Positions 7,293 through 16,700 are shown, counted from the stretch's first letter. The stretch is 19,395 nt of DNA from Candidatus Neomicrothrix sp. UBA7884 (GCA_002501135.1 DLRQ01000025.1:1-19395), one strand, 5' to 3'. Notes: a model not told the origin generated them from the sequence alone. Numbers and translations are program-made.

Positions 7293-7418
7293 TATCAGAA
7301 ATAGACTGCAGCCCGGAATGCCTGCACTTCAGGTCCTTCCGATTGGTGGCGGACCCCACCACTGACCTAGGTTTCGCCACAACTCAGCCACTATTTCCAA
7401 TCCCACAACGAGGAACCC
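7293..7418 (+). promoter_or_regulatory. Leader/promoter region of the acyl-CoA dehydrogenase gene
   Basis: A gap between the divergent vapB and acyl-CoA dehydrogenase genes. No convincing -35/-10 pair is visible. A short hairpin, TGGTGG (7344-7349) with CCACCA (7356-7361), could sit in the leader. The Shine-Dalgarno GAGGAA at 7410-7415 ends three bases before the ATG at 7419 and supports that start. Confidence 0.4.
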
Positions 7419-8741
7419 ATGCCGATCGGACCCGGACTCCACATCGAAGACCCGAGCGACACCTCCATGAACCTGGCTATGTCGGAGGCGGCGCGCCCGC
7501 TCTACGACGCCGTCGTGGACTTCATCGCCACCGAGGTTGAGCCGGTGACCCGTGAGTACCACGACCTGGGTGCCGCCCGCGAGGACCACTGGGGCTACCA
7601 CCCCGGCCAGATCGACATCATCGAGACCCTGAAGGCAAAGGCACGCGAAAAGGGCCTCTGGAACTTCTTTCTTCCCGATGCCGAGACCGGCGAGGGCCTC
7701 TCGAACCTGGACTACGCATACATAGCGGCCGAACTGGGCAAGAACCCCATTGCCTCCGAGAGCCTCAACTGCTCGGCACCCGACACCGGGAACATGGAGG
7801 TGTTGGAGCGGATCGGTACCCCTGAGCAGAAGAAGCAGTGGCTCGAGCCCCTCCTGAACGGTGAGATCCGGTCGGCCTACGCCATGACCGAACCCGACCT
7901 GGCCTCGTCTGATGCAAAGAACATCGCCTGCAGCGCCGTACGCGACGGAGACGAATGGGTGATCAACGGAACCAAGTACTACATCTCCGGCGCAGGAGAC
8001 CCCCGCTGCAAGATCATGGTCACCATGGTCCAGACAAACCCTGATGGACCACCACACCATCGCCAGTCCCAGATACTCGTACCAACTGACGCCCCGGGGC
8101 TCACCATCGACCACGCCATGCACGTGTTCGGCGATGACGACGCCCCCCACGGCCACATGCACTTGACCTTCGACGACTGCCGCGTTCCCTACGACAACCT
8201 CCTGCTCGGCGAGGGTCGCGGTTTTGAAATCTCCCAGCTGCGCCTCGGCCCGGGCCGCATCCACCACTGCATGCGTTCAATCGGTGCCGCCGAGCGTGCC
8301 GTCGAACTGATGGCCCGCCGTGGCCTCTACCGGGAGGCATTCGGCAAGCCCATAGCCCGCCTCGGCAAGAACATGGAGGTCCTCTCACGGGCGCGAATCG
8401 ACATCGAGTCGATGCGCCTGATGGTGCTCCGTGCCGCAAGGGCCATGGACACAATGGGCAACGCCGAGGCCCGGGTCTGGATCAGCGCTGTGAAGGCAAT
8501 GGTCCCGGAGAAGGTCTGTCACATCATCGACGAGGCGATCCAAGTCCACGGCGCAACGGGTGTCTCCCAGTGGACACCCCTTGCATCCATGTACACCTCC
8601 CAACGAACACTGCGCCTAGCTGATGGGCCAGACGAGGTGCACCACTTCGTGGTCGCACGGTTCGAACTCGGCCGCTACGGCGACGGCCCCGGCGAGGTGC
8701 CGATTCACGAGACCACCGGACCGGTCTTCACGGGACCATGA
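7419..8741 (+). CDS. Acyl-CoA dehydrogenase (ACAD10/ACAD11-like, FadE family)
   Basis: A 440-residue flavoprotein that should oxidise an acyl-CoA to its 2-enoyl form and pass electrons to ETF. Visible parts are the helical N-terminal domain (about 20-150), the FAD/substrate-binding AYAMTEPDLASSDAKNI (153-169), NGTKYYISGAGD (183-194), the C-terminal domain with REAFGKPIARL (305-315), VHGATGVSQWTPLA (376-389) and LADGPDEVH (400-408). Asp402 sits where medium-chain enzymes carry the catalytic glutamate (YEG); this Asp is a feature of the ACAD10/11 group. The GAGGAA ribosome site supports the start. The alkyl sulfatase gene starts 22 bases downstream, so co-transcription is likely. Substrate chain length is unknown. 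Confidence 0.92.
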   Translation: MPIGPGLHIEDPSDTSMNLAMSEAARPLYDAVVDFIATEVEPVTREYHDLGAAREDHWGYHPGQIDIIETLKAKAREKGLWNFFLPDAETGEGLSNLDYAYIAAELGKNPIASESLNCSAPDTGNMEVLERIGTPEQKKQWLEPLLNGEIRSAYAMTEPDLASSDAKNIACSAVRDGDEWVINGTKYYISGAGDPRCKIMVTMVQTNPDGPPHHRQSQILVPTDAPGLTIDHAMHVFGDDDAPHGHMHLTFDDCRVPYDNLLLGEGRGFEISQLRLGPGRIHHCMRSIGAAERAVELMARRGLYREAFGKPIARLGKNMEVLSRARIDIESMRLMVLRAARAMDTMGNAEARVWISAVKAMVPEKVCHIIDEAIQVHGATGVSQWTPLASMYTSQRTLRLADGPDEVHHFVVARFELGRYGDGPGEVPIHETTGPVFTGP

Positions 8742-8763
8742 CCCTCCGGCCAGGTAGAAGCCG

Positions 8764-10686
8764 ATGACCGACGACCCTCGGACCCCGAGGCCGGCGACAC
8801 AACAGACCAGGGCCGACCTTGACGCCTTTGCGGCCTCCCTCCCCCCTGACGACGGAAGCGACGCCGCCAACGTTGCACGGGGCTTCATCGCCACAAGGGC
8901 CGAGCCGGTAATCGACAGAATCGATCCGAACCCGTGGATGCCGATCGCCTGGGACCTCTCCCGGTCCGACTTCGTGGAGGGCCCGGCACCAGACACAGTC
9001 AACCCGGCCCTGTGGCGCCAGGCCGGCTTCAACGCCCAGCACGGCCTCTACGAAGTCTGTGACGGCTTCTACCAGGTTCGCGGATTTGACATCTCCTGTG
9101 TCACGTTCATCCGTGGTGACAACGGATGGGTGGTCATCGACCCCCTGACCACAACCGAAACCGCCCGCGCCGCATACGACCTGGTTACCGAACACCTGGG
9201 CGACCGGCCCGTCACGGCGGTCATATACACCCACTCCCATGTCGACCACTACGGCGGCGTGCTGGGCGTGGTCGACCTTGAACGGGTCGAATCCGGCGAG
9301 GTGCCGATTGTGGCACCCGAGGGGTTCCTGCGTGAAGCGGTGGCCGAGAACGTGGTCGCCGGACCGGCCATGAGCCGCCGGACCACCTACCAGTTCGGGC
9401 TGCTCATCCCGTGGAACGAACACGGCCATGTCGACCAGGGGCTCGGCAAGGGCCTTCCCACAGGGTCATCGGCCCTGGTGCCCCCGACCATCGAGATCAC
9501 AGAGACCGGCCAGGAACTGGTGCTGGACGGAGTTCGCATCGAGTTCCAGCTCACCCCGGAGACAGAAGCCCCGGCAGAAATGCACTTCTACTTCCCGGAC
9601 CACCGCATCCTCTGTATGGCCGAGAACTGCACGGCGACGATGCACAACGTGTTGACCCTGCGTGGCGCACTTGTTCGCGACACCCTCATGTGGAGCCGTT
9701 ACATCGACGAGGCTCTGGACAGGTGGGGGGACCGGACCGACATCGTGTTCGCCAGCCACGGCTGGCCCCACTGGGGAACAGACGCCGTCAGGAGCTACCT
9801 GACCAACCAGCGCGACCTCTACCGCTGGCTGCACGACCAGGCAATGCGGCTGGCCAACCTGGGCTTCACCCCTAACGAGATCTCCGCCCGCATCGACCTC
9901 CCTCCGGGTCTGTGGAACGACTGGCTCTGCCACGGCTACTACGGCACGGTCAGCCACAACGTGCGGGCCGTCTACCAGCGCTACCTGGGCTGGTACGACG
10001 GCCACCCGTCCAGCCTCGACCCTTATGAGCCAGTAGAGGCCGGTGCCCGGTACGTGGAGTTCATGGGCGGAATGGAGAACCTGCTCGAGCAGGCACGGGC
10101 CTCATTTGAGGCCGGTGACCACCGGTGGGTTGCCGAGGTCCTCAGGCACGCCGTGTTCGCCGACCCGGGGTGTGAAGAGGCCAGGTTGCTCCAGGCCGAT
10201 GCCTTCGAGCAGTTGGCCTACCGGGCGGAGTCCGGGCCGTGGCGCGACATCTACCTCACGGGTGCACAGGAGTTGAGGAACGGCTCGATCGACCTTCCGG
10301 CAATGCAACGACCCAGGCCCGAGGTGGCAAGGGGAATGACCCTGCAGCAGGTGTTCGACTACCTAGCCGTGAGGGTCGACGGGCCTCTCGCAGCAGACCT
10401 GGGCCACCTGAACATCAACTGGTTGCTGCCCGACACTAACGAGGTCATCCGCCTGGAACTTTCGAACGGAACCCTCCACTCTGCCCCGGGAAGACCACAT
10501 GAGTCGCCCGACGCGACCGTCACCTGTGACCGGGCAGCGCTGGACGAACTGGTGGCAACGGGGGGCCAACTTGGCGACCCGGTCGGGTCGGGTGCAGCCA
10601 CGGTCAGCGGCGACGCTGAACGCGTGCTCGCACTCTGGGAGACGTTCACCGACTTCCCGATCTTCTTCAAGATCATCGAGCCCTAG
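8764..10686 (+). CDS. Alkyl sulfatase, metallo-beta-lactamase fold (SdsA1/BDS1-like)
   Basis: A 640-residue protein that should hydrolyse alkyl sulfate esters, such as dodecyl sulfate, to alcohol and sulfate using two zinc ions. The motif THSHVDHYGG (156-165) gives His157, His159, Asp161 and His162. Glu268 in TEAP, Glu287 in AENCTATMHN and His332 in SHGWPHWG complete the set. All lie exactly 12 residues before the SdsA1 ligands as I remember them (169, 171, 173, 174, 280, 299, 344). The dimerisation domain is about 360-510 and an SCP-2-like C-terminal domain about 520-640. I see no secretion signal, so it is probably cytoplasmic. It follows the acyl-CoA dehydrogenase, which may help degrade the released chain. 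Its stop shares CTAG with the facing gene. Confidence 0.93.
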   Translation: MTDDPRTPRPATQQTRADLDAFAASLPPDDGSDAANVARGFIATRAEPVIDRIDPNPWMPIAWDLSRSDFVEGPAPDTVNPALWRQAGFNAQHGLYEVCDGFYQVRGFDISCVTFIRGDNGWVVIDPLTTTETARAAYDLVTEHLGDRPVTAVIYTHSHVDHYGGVLGVVDLERVESGEVPIVAPEGFLREAVAENVVAGPAMSRRTTYQFGLLIPWNEHGHVDQGLGKGLPTGSSALVPPTIEITETGQELVLDGVRIEFQLTPETEAPAEMHFYFPDHRILCMAENCTATMHNVLTLRGALVRDTLMWSRYIDEALDRWGDRTDIVFASHGWPHWGTDAVRSYLTNQRDLYRWLHDQAMRLANLGFTPNEISARIDLPPGLWNDWLCHGYYGTVSHNVRAVYQRYLGWYDGHPSSLDPYEPVEAGARYVEFMGGMENLLEQARASFEAGDHRWVAEVLRHAVFADPGCEEARLLQADAFEQLAYRAESGPWRDIYLTGAQELRNGSIDLPAMQRPRPEVARGMTLQQVFDYLAVRVDGPLAADLGHLNINWLLPDTNEVIRLELSNGTLHSAPGRPHESPDATVTCDRAALDELVATGGQLGDPVGSGAATVSGDAERVLALWETFTDFPIFFKIIEP

Positions 10687-11864
10687 ATCTCGCTGATCTC
10701 GCTGCGGATCTCATGGCCGTGTTCGTCGTTGGCTGGCGGCGGCCTGGAAATCCCCGGCGGGGTGGCCGACATCCTGATCGGCGATCCGACCGACCTGAAA
10801 GAATCCGTGCCGTCACCCATTACCCAGACGGGATCGAGGCCCAGATCCTCGGCAGTGGCAAACGCCTCACGCACGCTGTTGATCGGGCCCGCTGGAATCC
10901 CGGCAGCACGCAGCCGGCCTGTCCACTCGGCAACGGTTCCCGGCGCCAGCACCGATTCAATCTCAGCCTCGAGGGCATCGGCGTTCTGGAGGCGCGCGGC
11001 GTTGTCGACAAAACGAGTGTCAACAGCCAGGTCTAGACGGTCCAGAACCTCACACAACCGCTGCCACAGGACCGGGCTGGCTGCAGCAATCACCACCTGA
11101 CCGTCAGAGGCCCGGTACGACTGGTAGGGGACGATCGACGGGTGCCGGTTGCCGTGGCGCCCGGGGTCGGCACCGGTTGTCACGTGGGCGGATCCCACGT
11201 TCAACAGACCTGCCAGGGCCGCTCCCATCAGAGAGACCTCGACGTGTTGGCCAAGGCCCGTCTCACGCCGCTCTTCGACGGCGGCCAGGATTGCGACGGC
11301 GGCATAGAGGCCCGCCAACTTGTCAACGACAGCGGCGCCCACCTTCATCGGCTCACCGTCTGCCTCGCCGGTGATCGCCATGAGACCGCTCATCGCCTGT
11401 ACGAGAAAGTCGTAACCGGCGAGGCTCGCACCGTCACCGGTACTGCCGAATCCGGTGATGGAGCAGGTGATCAGATCGGGTCGATCCTCAACGAGGGAAA
11501 CCCTGTCGAGACCGAAATGCTCCATCGTCCCGACCCGAAAGTTGTCGACCACCACGTCTGCGTCCAGGCACAGCCGACGGGCCATCTCCAGGTCTGCAGG
11601 GTCACCCAGATCCAGGGCGATGCTCCTCTTGTTGCGGTTGAGGCCCAGGTAGTAGGTGCTTGTCGGTTGTCCGTCGACCTCCCACCACGGCGGCCCCCAG
11701 CTGCGGGTGTCGTCGCCCACACCGGGTTGTTCGACCTTGACCACATCGGCCCCGAGATCCCCCATGACCATCGTTGCCAGCGGGCCGGCCAGGATGCGGC
11801 TGAAGTCGGCGATCCGCAGGTGCCCCAGTGCACCGCTCTCGGCGCGCTCGCCAGTTTCTGACAT
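10683..11864 (-). CDS. Class III CoA transferase (CaiB/BaiF family)
   Basis: A 393-residue protein of the formyl-CoA transferase/CaiB family, which moves CoA between carboxylic acids through an aspartyl anhydride. Visible motifs are LRIADFSRILAGPLATMVMGDLGADVVKVE (in 16-45), NRNKRSIALDL (76-86), ITGFGSTG (136-143) and YDFLVQAMSGLM (151-162) with the catalytic Asp152, and GQHVEVSLM (205-213). ATG at 11864 is fixed by a strong GGGAGG six bases upstream; the longer reading frame to 12122 overlaps the GNAT gene and has no family similarity. The gene follows the GNAT gene by 31 bases and is probably last in the putA-side operon. Its substrates are unknown. Confidence 0.92.
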   Translation of the reverse strand: MSETGERAESGALGHLRIADFSRILAGPLATMVMGDLGADVVKVEQPGVGDDTRSWGPPWWEVDGQPTSTYYLGLNRNKRSIALDLGDPADLEMARRLCLDADVVVDNFRVGTMEHFGLDRVSLVEDRPDLITCSITGFGSTGDGASLAGYDFLVQAMSGLMAITGEADGEPMKVGAAVVDKLAGLYAAVAILAAVEERRETGLGQHVEVSLMGAALAGLLNVGSAHVTTGADPGRHGNRHPSIVPYQSYRASDGQVVIAAASPVLWQRLCEVLDRLDLAVDTRFVDNAARLQNADALEAEIESVLAPGTVAEWTGRLRAAGIPAGPINSVREAFATAEDLGLDPVWVMGDGTDSFRSVGSPIRMSATPPGISRPPPANDEHGHEIRSEISEI

Positions 11865-11870
11865 CAGGTT

Positions 11871-11876
11871 CCTCCC
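11871..11876 (-). promoter_or_regulatory. Shine-Dalgarno deciding the CoA transferase start
   Basis: GGGAGG on the minus strand, six bases before the ATG at 11864. It supports the short form of the CoA transferase over the 86-residue-longer reading. Confidence 0.8.
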
Positions 11877-11895
11877 CAGACCGGATCTGATGTGA

Positions 11896-12522
11896 TCAGG
11901 ATGCCAGATCCGGGTTGTTCCAAACGATGAGGACGGCGTTGTCGCCGACGGCCGGGTCATCCAGATAGTTCGGGATGGCACCCCGGGCCTCGAAACCGTT
12001 CTCCAACTGGAAGCTGAGGGTGGGGTCGTAGAGCTCTCCGGCCATGACCCTCTCGATGTACTCCGAGGCCGACATCTCATTGATGTGATCCGCGTACCCG
12101 GGTATGACACCTCCGGCGACAATCCCCTGCTTTCCGAGGCGCCTCACCGTCTCCTTGCGGAGCACATACAGCTGCTGGCCGATACCCAGCCTCCGGTAAT
12201 GCGGATCGACGGCGATGGTGACGCCGTAGTACCAGTCGGCATCGTCCCTGTGGTTGCCACAGGAGTTCTCGCCGCAGAGGTCGTCGAGGGAGTGGTGGGG
12301 CTCGTCGAAGTCGAAGTCGATGAGTATCCCGACTCCCATTGCAACGGGCCTGTCGCCGTCGAGTGCCACGAAACCACCATCGGGAAACACTCCGCAGAGG
12401 ATCTCGATGTCCTCGGCGGTGAGGAGGTCGACGGCTCCGACCGTCGGGAACGCCGAACGCTCGATGGCGGCCAACTCGGCCGCCCACCTGGCTTCGATCG
12501 GGGCGTAGGTGATGTCGGGCAT
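11896..12522 (-). CDS. GNAT-family N-acetyltransferase
   Basis: A 208-residue protein with the GNAT acetyl-CoA site: strand GVTIAVDPHYRR followed by LGIGQQLYVLRKE, where RRLGIG is the pyrophosphate-binding Q/RxxGxG/A motif. The end has LSFQLENGFEARG, typical of the final GNAT strand and helix. It would transfer an acetyl or other acyl group to an amine; the acceptor is unknown. ATG at 12522 is preferred over GTG at 12528 because GAGGGG lies five bases upstream, overlapping the stop of the C45 gene. That overlap and the nine-base gap make the two genes an operon pair. Confidence 0.87.
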   Translation of the reverse strand: MPDITYAPIEARWAAELAAIERSAFPTVGAVDLLTAEDIEILCGVFPDGGFVALDGDRPVAMGVGILIDFDFDEPHHSLDDLCGENSCGNHRDDADWYYGVTIAVDPHYRRLGIGQQLYVLRKETVRRLGKQGIVAGGVIPGYADHINEMSASEYIERVMAGELYDPTLSFQLENGFEARGAIPNYLDDPAVGDNAVLIVWNNPDLAS

Positions 12523-12527
12523 GCGCA

Positions 12528-12533
12528 CCCCTC
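12528..12533 (-). promoter_or_regulatory. Shine-Dalgarno of the GNAT gene, overlapping the upstream stop
   Basis: GAGGGG on the minus strand overlaps the TGA stop of the C45-type hydrolase (12534-12532). It sits five bases before the ATG at 12522 and suggests coupled translation. Confidence 0.7.
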
Positions 12534-13623
12534 AGCCGCCGAACGGAACGTGGACGTACTCATTCTGGCTGGGGATTCCCCAGACGGCCCAGAAGTCGAG
12601 GGTCCTGGGCCGCATCACGGCTCCGCCGCTGGATTCGATGTGGAACGGGTCGGTGGACACCTGACAGATCGCCTCCGGATCCCGGGTGAGCGCCATCAGG
12701 TCGTCGCTGGTGATGCCGTTGCGGTCGAGCAGTTCGGTGGCCCTCGCCAGACGGCGGATCGAGTTGGCCATGAGGCCTTGCGGCTTGGGGCCTTCCACTG
12801 CCGACGCATCCGGGTGAACCGTGTGGTTCGTGTGGGCGAGGGCATGGTCACCAAGCGACTCGAAGGGTCTGGCTGTCGGCATTGCCTCGACGACATGGCC
12901 CACACCGTCGGTGTCCATAATCAAGAAGCTGTGGCCGCCAGCCAGGTCTGCTTCGAGTAGCGCCTCAAGTGCCTCGTCTGCGCTCGACCTGAGCAGCAGG
13001 TCCCTTACCACCGAGGGCCACATCACACCATGGCATCCATCGGCGGCAACCAGGTTGTTGATGCCCACGCACACGCCAGCCTCGTTCATTCCGATCTGGC
13101 CGAGACAACCGGTCGTGGTGAACACAAGCGCCGCGGGACCGTCAGTGGGCCTGACCCGCAGCAGGACGACGTGCTCGGTAGCCGAGTCGTGCATGTCCCA
13201 GGTCTGGGCGAGGAACCCGGATCCGTCGGCGAGGCTGTCTGGAACAATCGCGGCGGTGCAGTCATCCTCGATCACCTGGTCCGGGTGGGTACCGCCGACC
13301 TCTGACCTCACCGTGTCGACGAAGTCGGTGAACCCGCCGACCACCACGGCCTCCTCACGAGTTATGCCTGCCCCGTCAGCGAGGGCGCACATCTCCTCGT
13401 AGAGATCAGGCGAGTGCACCTCGTGGGCCGGCAGGCACTCGCGGGCGATCTCCAGCACGGCGCCACGGTCCAGTTCGCCACCCGCCCAGAAACTGGTGCC
13501 GGCCAGCCTTACCCGCTCCTCGGCGTAGCTCCGGATCTCATCGGCGTGGGCCTCGCCATGGATATGCCCCATTGACCCAGGGCTGCCGGAGAGGTCCAGG
13601 ATCCGCATCGGGGGTCGCTTCAT
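12532..13623 (-). CDS. C45-type Ntn-hydrolase (acyl-CoA:6-APA acyltransferase-like)
   Basis: A 363-residue protein of the C45 family, related to fungal isopenicillin N acyltransferase and bacterial linear-amide acylases. These precursors cut themselves just before a cysteine, which becomes the N-terminal nucleophile. Here the likely site is Asp121-Cys122 in EDDCTAAIV (119-127). The nearby AQTWDMH (139-145), GCLGQIGMNEAGVCVGINNL (172-191) and AHTNH (263-267) match conserved regions of the fold. The N-terminal RILDLSGSPGSMGHIHGEAH (7-26) is the usual pro-segment start. It should cleave or form amide bonds; the substrate is unknown. It leads the C45-GNAT-CoA transferase genes, about 120 bases after putA, with three direct repeats in that gap. 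Confidence 0.87.
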   Translation of the reverse strand: MKRPPMRILDLSGSPGSMGHIHGEAHADEIRSYAEERVRLAGTSFWAGGELDRGAVLEIARECLPAHEVHSPDLYEEMCALADGAGITREEAVVVGGFTDFVDTVRSEVGGTHPDQVIEDDCTAAIVPDSLADGSGFLAQTWDMHDSATEHVVLLRVRPTDGPAALVFTTTGCLGQIGMNEAGVCVGINNLVAADGCHGVMWPSVVRDLLLRSSADEALEALLEADLAGGHSFLIMDTDGVGHVVEAMPTARPFESLGDHALAHTNHTVHPDASAVEGPKPQGLMANSIRRLARATELLDRNGITSDDLMALTRDPEAICQVSTDPFHIESSGGAVMRPRTLDFWAVWGIPSQNEYVHVPFGG

Positions 13624-13650
13624 CTGGCTGATTCTCGCGAACCATGTTCA

Positions 13651-13731
13651 GGTATGCAAGTGATCCAGTCGTTGTCTTGACTATTTACAACTGATCCCGT
13701 TGCAATACGCCTCCCATTGCAACTGATCCGG
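13651..13731. repeat. Three direct repeats GGATCAGTTGCAA-like, 31-32 bases apart
   Basis: Read on the minus strand, the three copies are GGATCAGTTGCAATGGG (13729-13713), GGATCAGTTGTA (13697-13686) and GGATCACTTGCATACC (13666-13651). The GGATCA cores are 32 and 31 bases apart, close to three helical turns. They lie upstream of the C45-type gene and just after putA. This arrangement suits a regulator binding on one face of the DNA. A promoter was not clearly found; TAAATA on the minus strand at 13688-13683 could be a -10. Confidence 0.55.
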
Positions 13732-13743
13732 TGGTCGAAAGCC

Positions 13744-16700
13744 TCAGGAGGGAACACCGACAAGGTTCCCGAAGCGGTGGAGCGTCCGGCTGATGGCCTG
13801 CTCACGGAGGTACCACCTCAATTCCAGACGCCCACTGGCGGTGACGGGCGCATCGACGAGGTCCACCTCGGCAGAAATGGCCGCCCGCCTAACAACGTCG
13901 CTGACCCCACCGTCACCGACGTACCTGATTCGGCCGAACCTGTGCCCGGAAAGCGAAGAAGCGAACGTCTCATCGGCCACATCTTCCTCACGGCTCACCT
14001 CTGGTTGAACGCCACACAACCGTGCCGCAGCGAGCACCCGTTCCACCTCGAACTGATCGGCACCGCTTCCCACCCGTACGATCACGTCCGGTTGTGGGAG
14101 GTACCGCAGGACGTTTGCCTCACAGAACAACCCGGTCGGGTCATGCTCAACCCCGTAGTGGCGCTTCCACCACCCGACATCGCTCTCAACGGCAGCAGCC
14201 AGGGCGACAGCGGACCGGACCGGAGCAACCGGCCTCCATGATCCCAACTGCAGGAGGTAGTCGGGGCCGCCGGCTTTGGCACCGGGCCCCACGACGGAAC
14301 GCTTCCAACCGCCGAATGGTTGGCGCTGCACGATCGCTCCGGTGATCTGGCGGTTCACGTAGGCATTGCCGACCTGCACCTCATCCAGCCAGCGGTCCAC
14401 CTCTGTCGGGTCCAGCGAGTGGATCCCACCGGTCAACCCGTAGTCCACCGCGTTCTGAAACGAAATGGCCTCGTCAAGGTCAGTTGCCGCCATCAGCCCG
14501 AGCACCGGCCCGAAGCACTCCGTCTGGTGGAACGACGAACCGGGCGTGACGCCGATCTTTATTCCCGGCGTCCAGGCTGTACCGACCTCATCGAGACAGC
14601 GAGGCTCCAGCAGCCACCTCTCCCCGGCCTCAAGGGTGGTGAGGGCGTCGGCCAACTTTCCGGTGGCCGGGCCGATCAGCGGACCAAAGGTTGTCGCCGG
14701 GTCCGTCGTCGCTCCGACCACCAGGGACGCCGCAGCGTCCACGACCTGTCGCAGGAACCGCTCGTCCCGGTACGCCTCGCCCACGAGGATGCCGAGGCTG
14801 GCCGCCGAGCACTTCTGGCCCTGGTGCCCGAACGCGGACCTGACGAGGTCGTTGGCAGCCAGGTCCATGTCGGCCTGCGGTGTGACGACGAGGGCGTTCT
14901 TCCCGCTCGTCTCAGCAAACAGCACCATGTCGGGCTTCCATGACCTGAACATGGCTGCTGTCTCAGCGGCACCCGTCAAGATCACCCCGTCCACGGTGGT
15001 CACGAGGTGGCGGCCGACCTGGTCGTCGGGAGTGCGGACGAACCTCAAGAGGTCGGTTGGCACACCCGCAGCCCAGCAGGCTTCGGCGATGACCTCGGCG
15101 CAACGCGGGGTTTCAGGCGCCGGCTTGAAGATGACGGCGTTACCGGCAGCCAGGGAGGCCATGACGCCACCGGTGGGGATCGCCACCGGGAAGTTCCATG
15201 GTGGGATGACCGCAATCACCCCGAGCGGGGTGAACTCGGCGGCGTCGGGACCGTTTCGGGACAGCTCGTTCAGTTCCAGCGACCGGTCTGCGTACCAGCG
15301 GGCGAAGTCGACCGCCTCGTTGATCTCCAGATCGGCCTCTGCCCATGTCTTGGACGCCTCCTGTGTCATCGACACGAAGAGGTCGTCGCGTCGGGCAACC
15401 AACTCATCGGCAACTCGGTGGAGAACCTTCCACCTCTCATCCGGAGACGTGGCTACCCACCTGTTCTGGGCTTCCCTGGCATCAGCAACCTCCCGGTCAA
15501 CCTCAGCCAACGATGTGGTGACCGGGGTCTCCACCTTGGCCATTGCGCGCCCCACCAGCCCACGCAGCCAGACCTGTGTGTCGGGAAGCGCCGGATCCGT
15601 GTCCGGCTGGTTCGCAAAGGTGCCGGCCACCTGCTCTGCCCCTGACGGCCCCCTGCGGGAACCCACGTACACCGTCGCGCTGTCAAGCACAGACTTTCGG
15701 AACTTCGCGGCCTCATCCTCGAAATCCGAGGTCCCGGGTCGGAGGCTGAACAGGTGTCGAAGGAAGTTGTCGGGGGAGGCGTTCTCCTCGAGGCGCCTAA
15801 ACAGGTAGCTGATCGCCACGTCGAAGTCGTCACGGGCCACGACCGGCGTGTAGAGAAGCATTCCGCCGGTGTCAGAGCGAACCGTCCTCGCCTGCGACGG
15901 CGCCATGCCCTGGAGCATCTCGAACTCGATCCGATCCGAGACCCCGCGGGCGTCGGCAAGAAGATGCGCCCAGGCCACGTCAAACAGGTTGTGGCTGGCC
16001 AGGCCGATCCGGACGGCTGCAGTGTGTTCAGGCCGTAGAACCCAGTCGAGGCAGCGCTTGTAACTGGCGTCAGTCTCACCCTTGCTCGCATACGGGGCCT
16101 GGTCCCAGCCGTGCATGGCGGCATCCACCTGCTCCATCGCCAGGTTGGCGCCCTTGACCAGGCGGACCTTTATCTGTCCGCCACCAGCCCGATGACGCGC
16201 ATCGGCCCATGCCGTCAGCCGCTGGAGCGCTCCAAAGGCATCAGGGAGGTAGGCCTGCAGGACAATCCCCGCATCGATGTCCCTGAGGGCCGGCTCGTCC
16301 AACAACTCGGTGAAGGCACGAATCGTCAGCTCGAGGTCCCGGTACTCCTCCATGTCGAGGTTGACAAACGTCGGGTCCCCACCGCCCGACCCTGGATCTG
16401 AGGCCCTCTGGTAGAGGAGACACAGGCGCTCCTTGATCCTCCCGAGGGTGTCGTCGAATGCCCAGAGGTTCACCTGGCTGGCGATCGACGAGACCTTGAC
16501 AGACACGTAGGGAACCTCAGGGTCGTCAATCAGATCCAGGGTGCGCTGGAACCGGCGGCCGGCTTCGGCCTCGCCGAGGACGGCCTCCCCCAGCAGGTTC
16601 ACGTTCATGTCATAACCGTCATCTCGCCGGCCGGCCAGGTGTGTGTGCATGGCGTCGGGTTCGGCGTCAACCACCAGGTGGCCGACGAGGCCCCTCATGC

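Noticed and set aside
7329..8267. A 312-codon open frame on the minus strand, antisense to the acyl-CoA dehydrogenase
   Set aside because: Low-complexity Val/Gly/His-rich product without a family; the sense strand encodes a full conserved enzyme.
11865..12122. Longer N-terminus for the CoA transferase
   Set aside because: The extra 86 residues are Ser/Arg/Thr-rich, overlap the GNAT gene, and a strong Shine-Dalgarno lies before the ATG at 11864.
14465..15808. A 447-codon open frame on the plus strand, antisense to putA
   Set aside because: It lies wholly inside a clear PutA coding region with intact catalytic motifs. Its product is rich in Ser, Arg, Thr and Ala with no recognisable domain, as expected for a mirror frame in GC-rich DNA.
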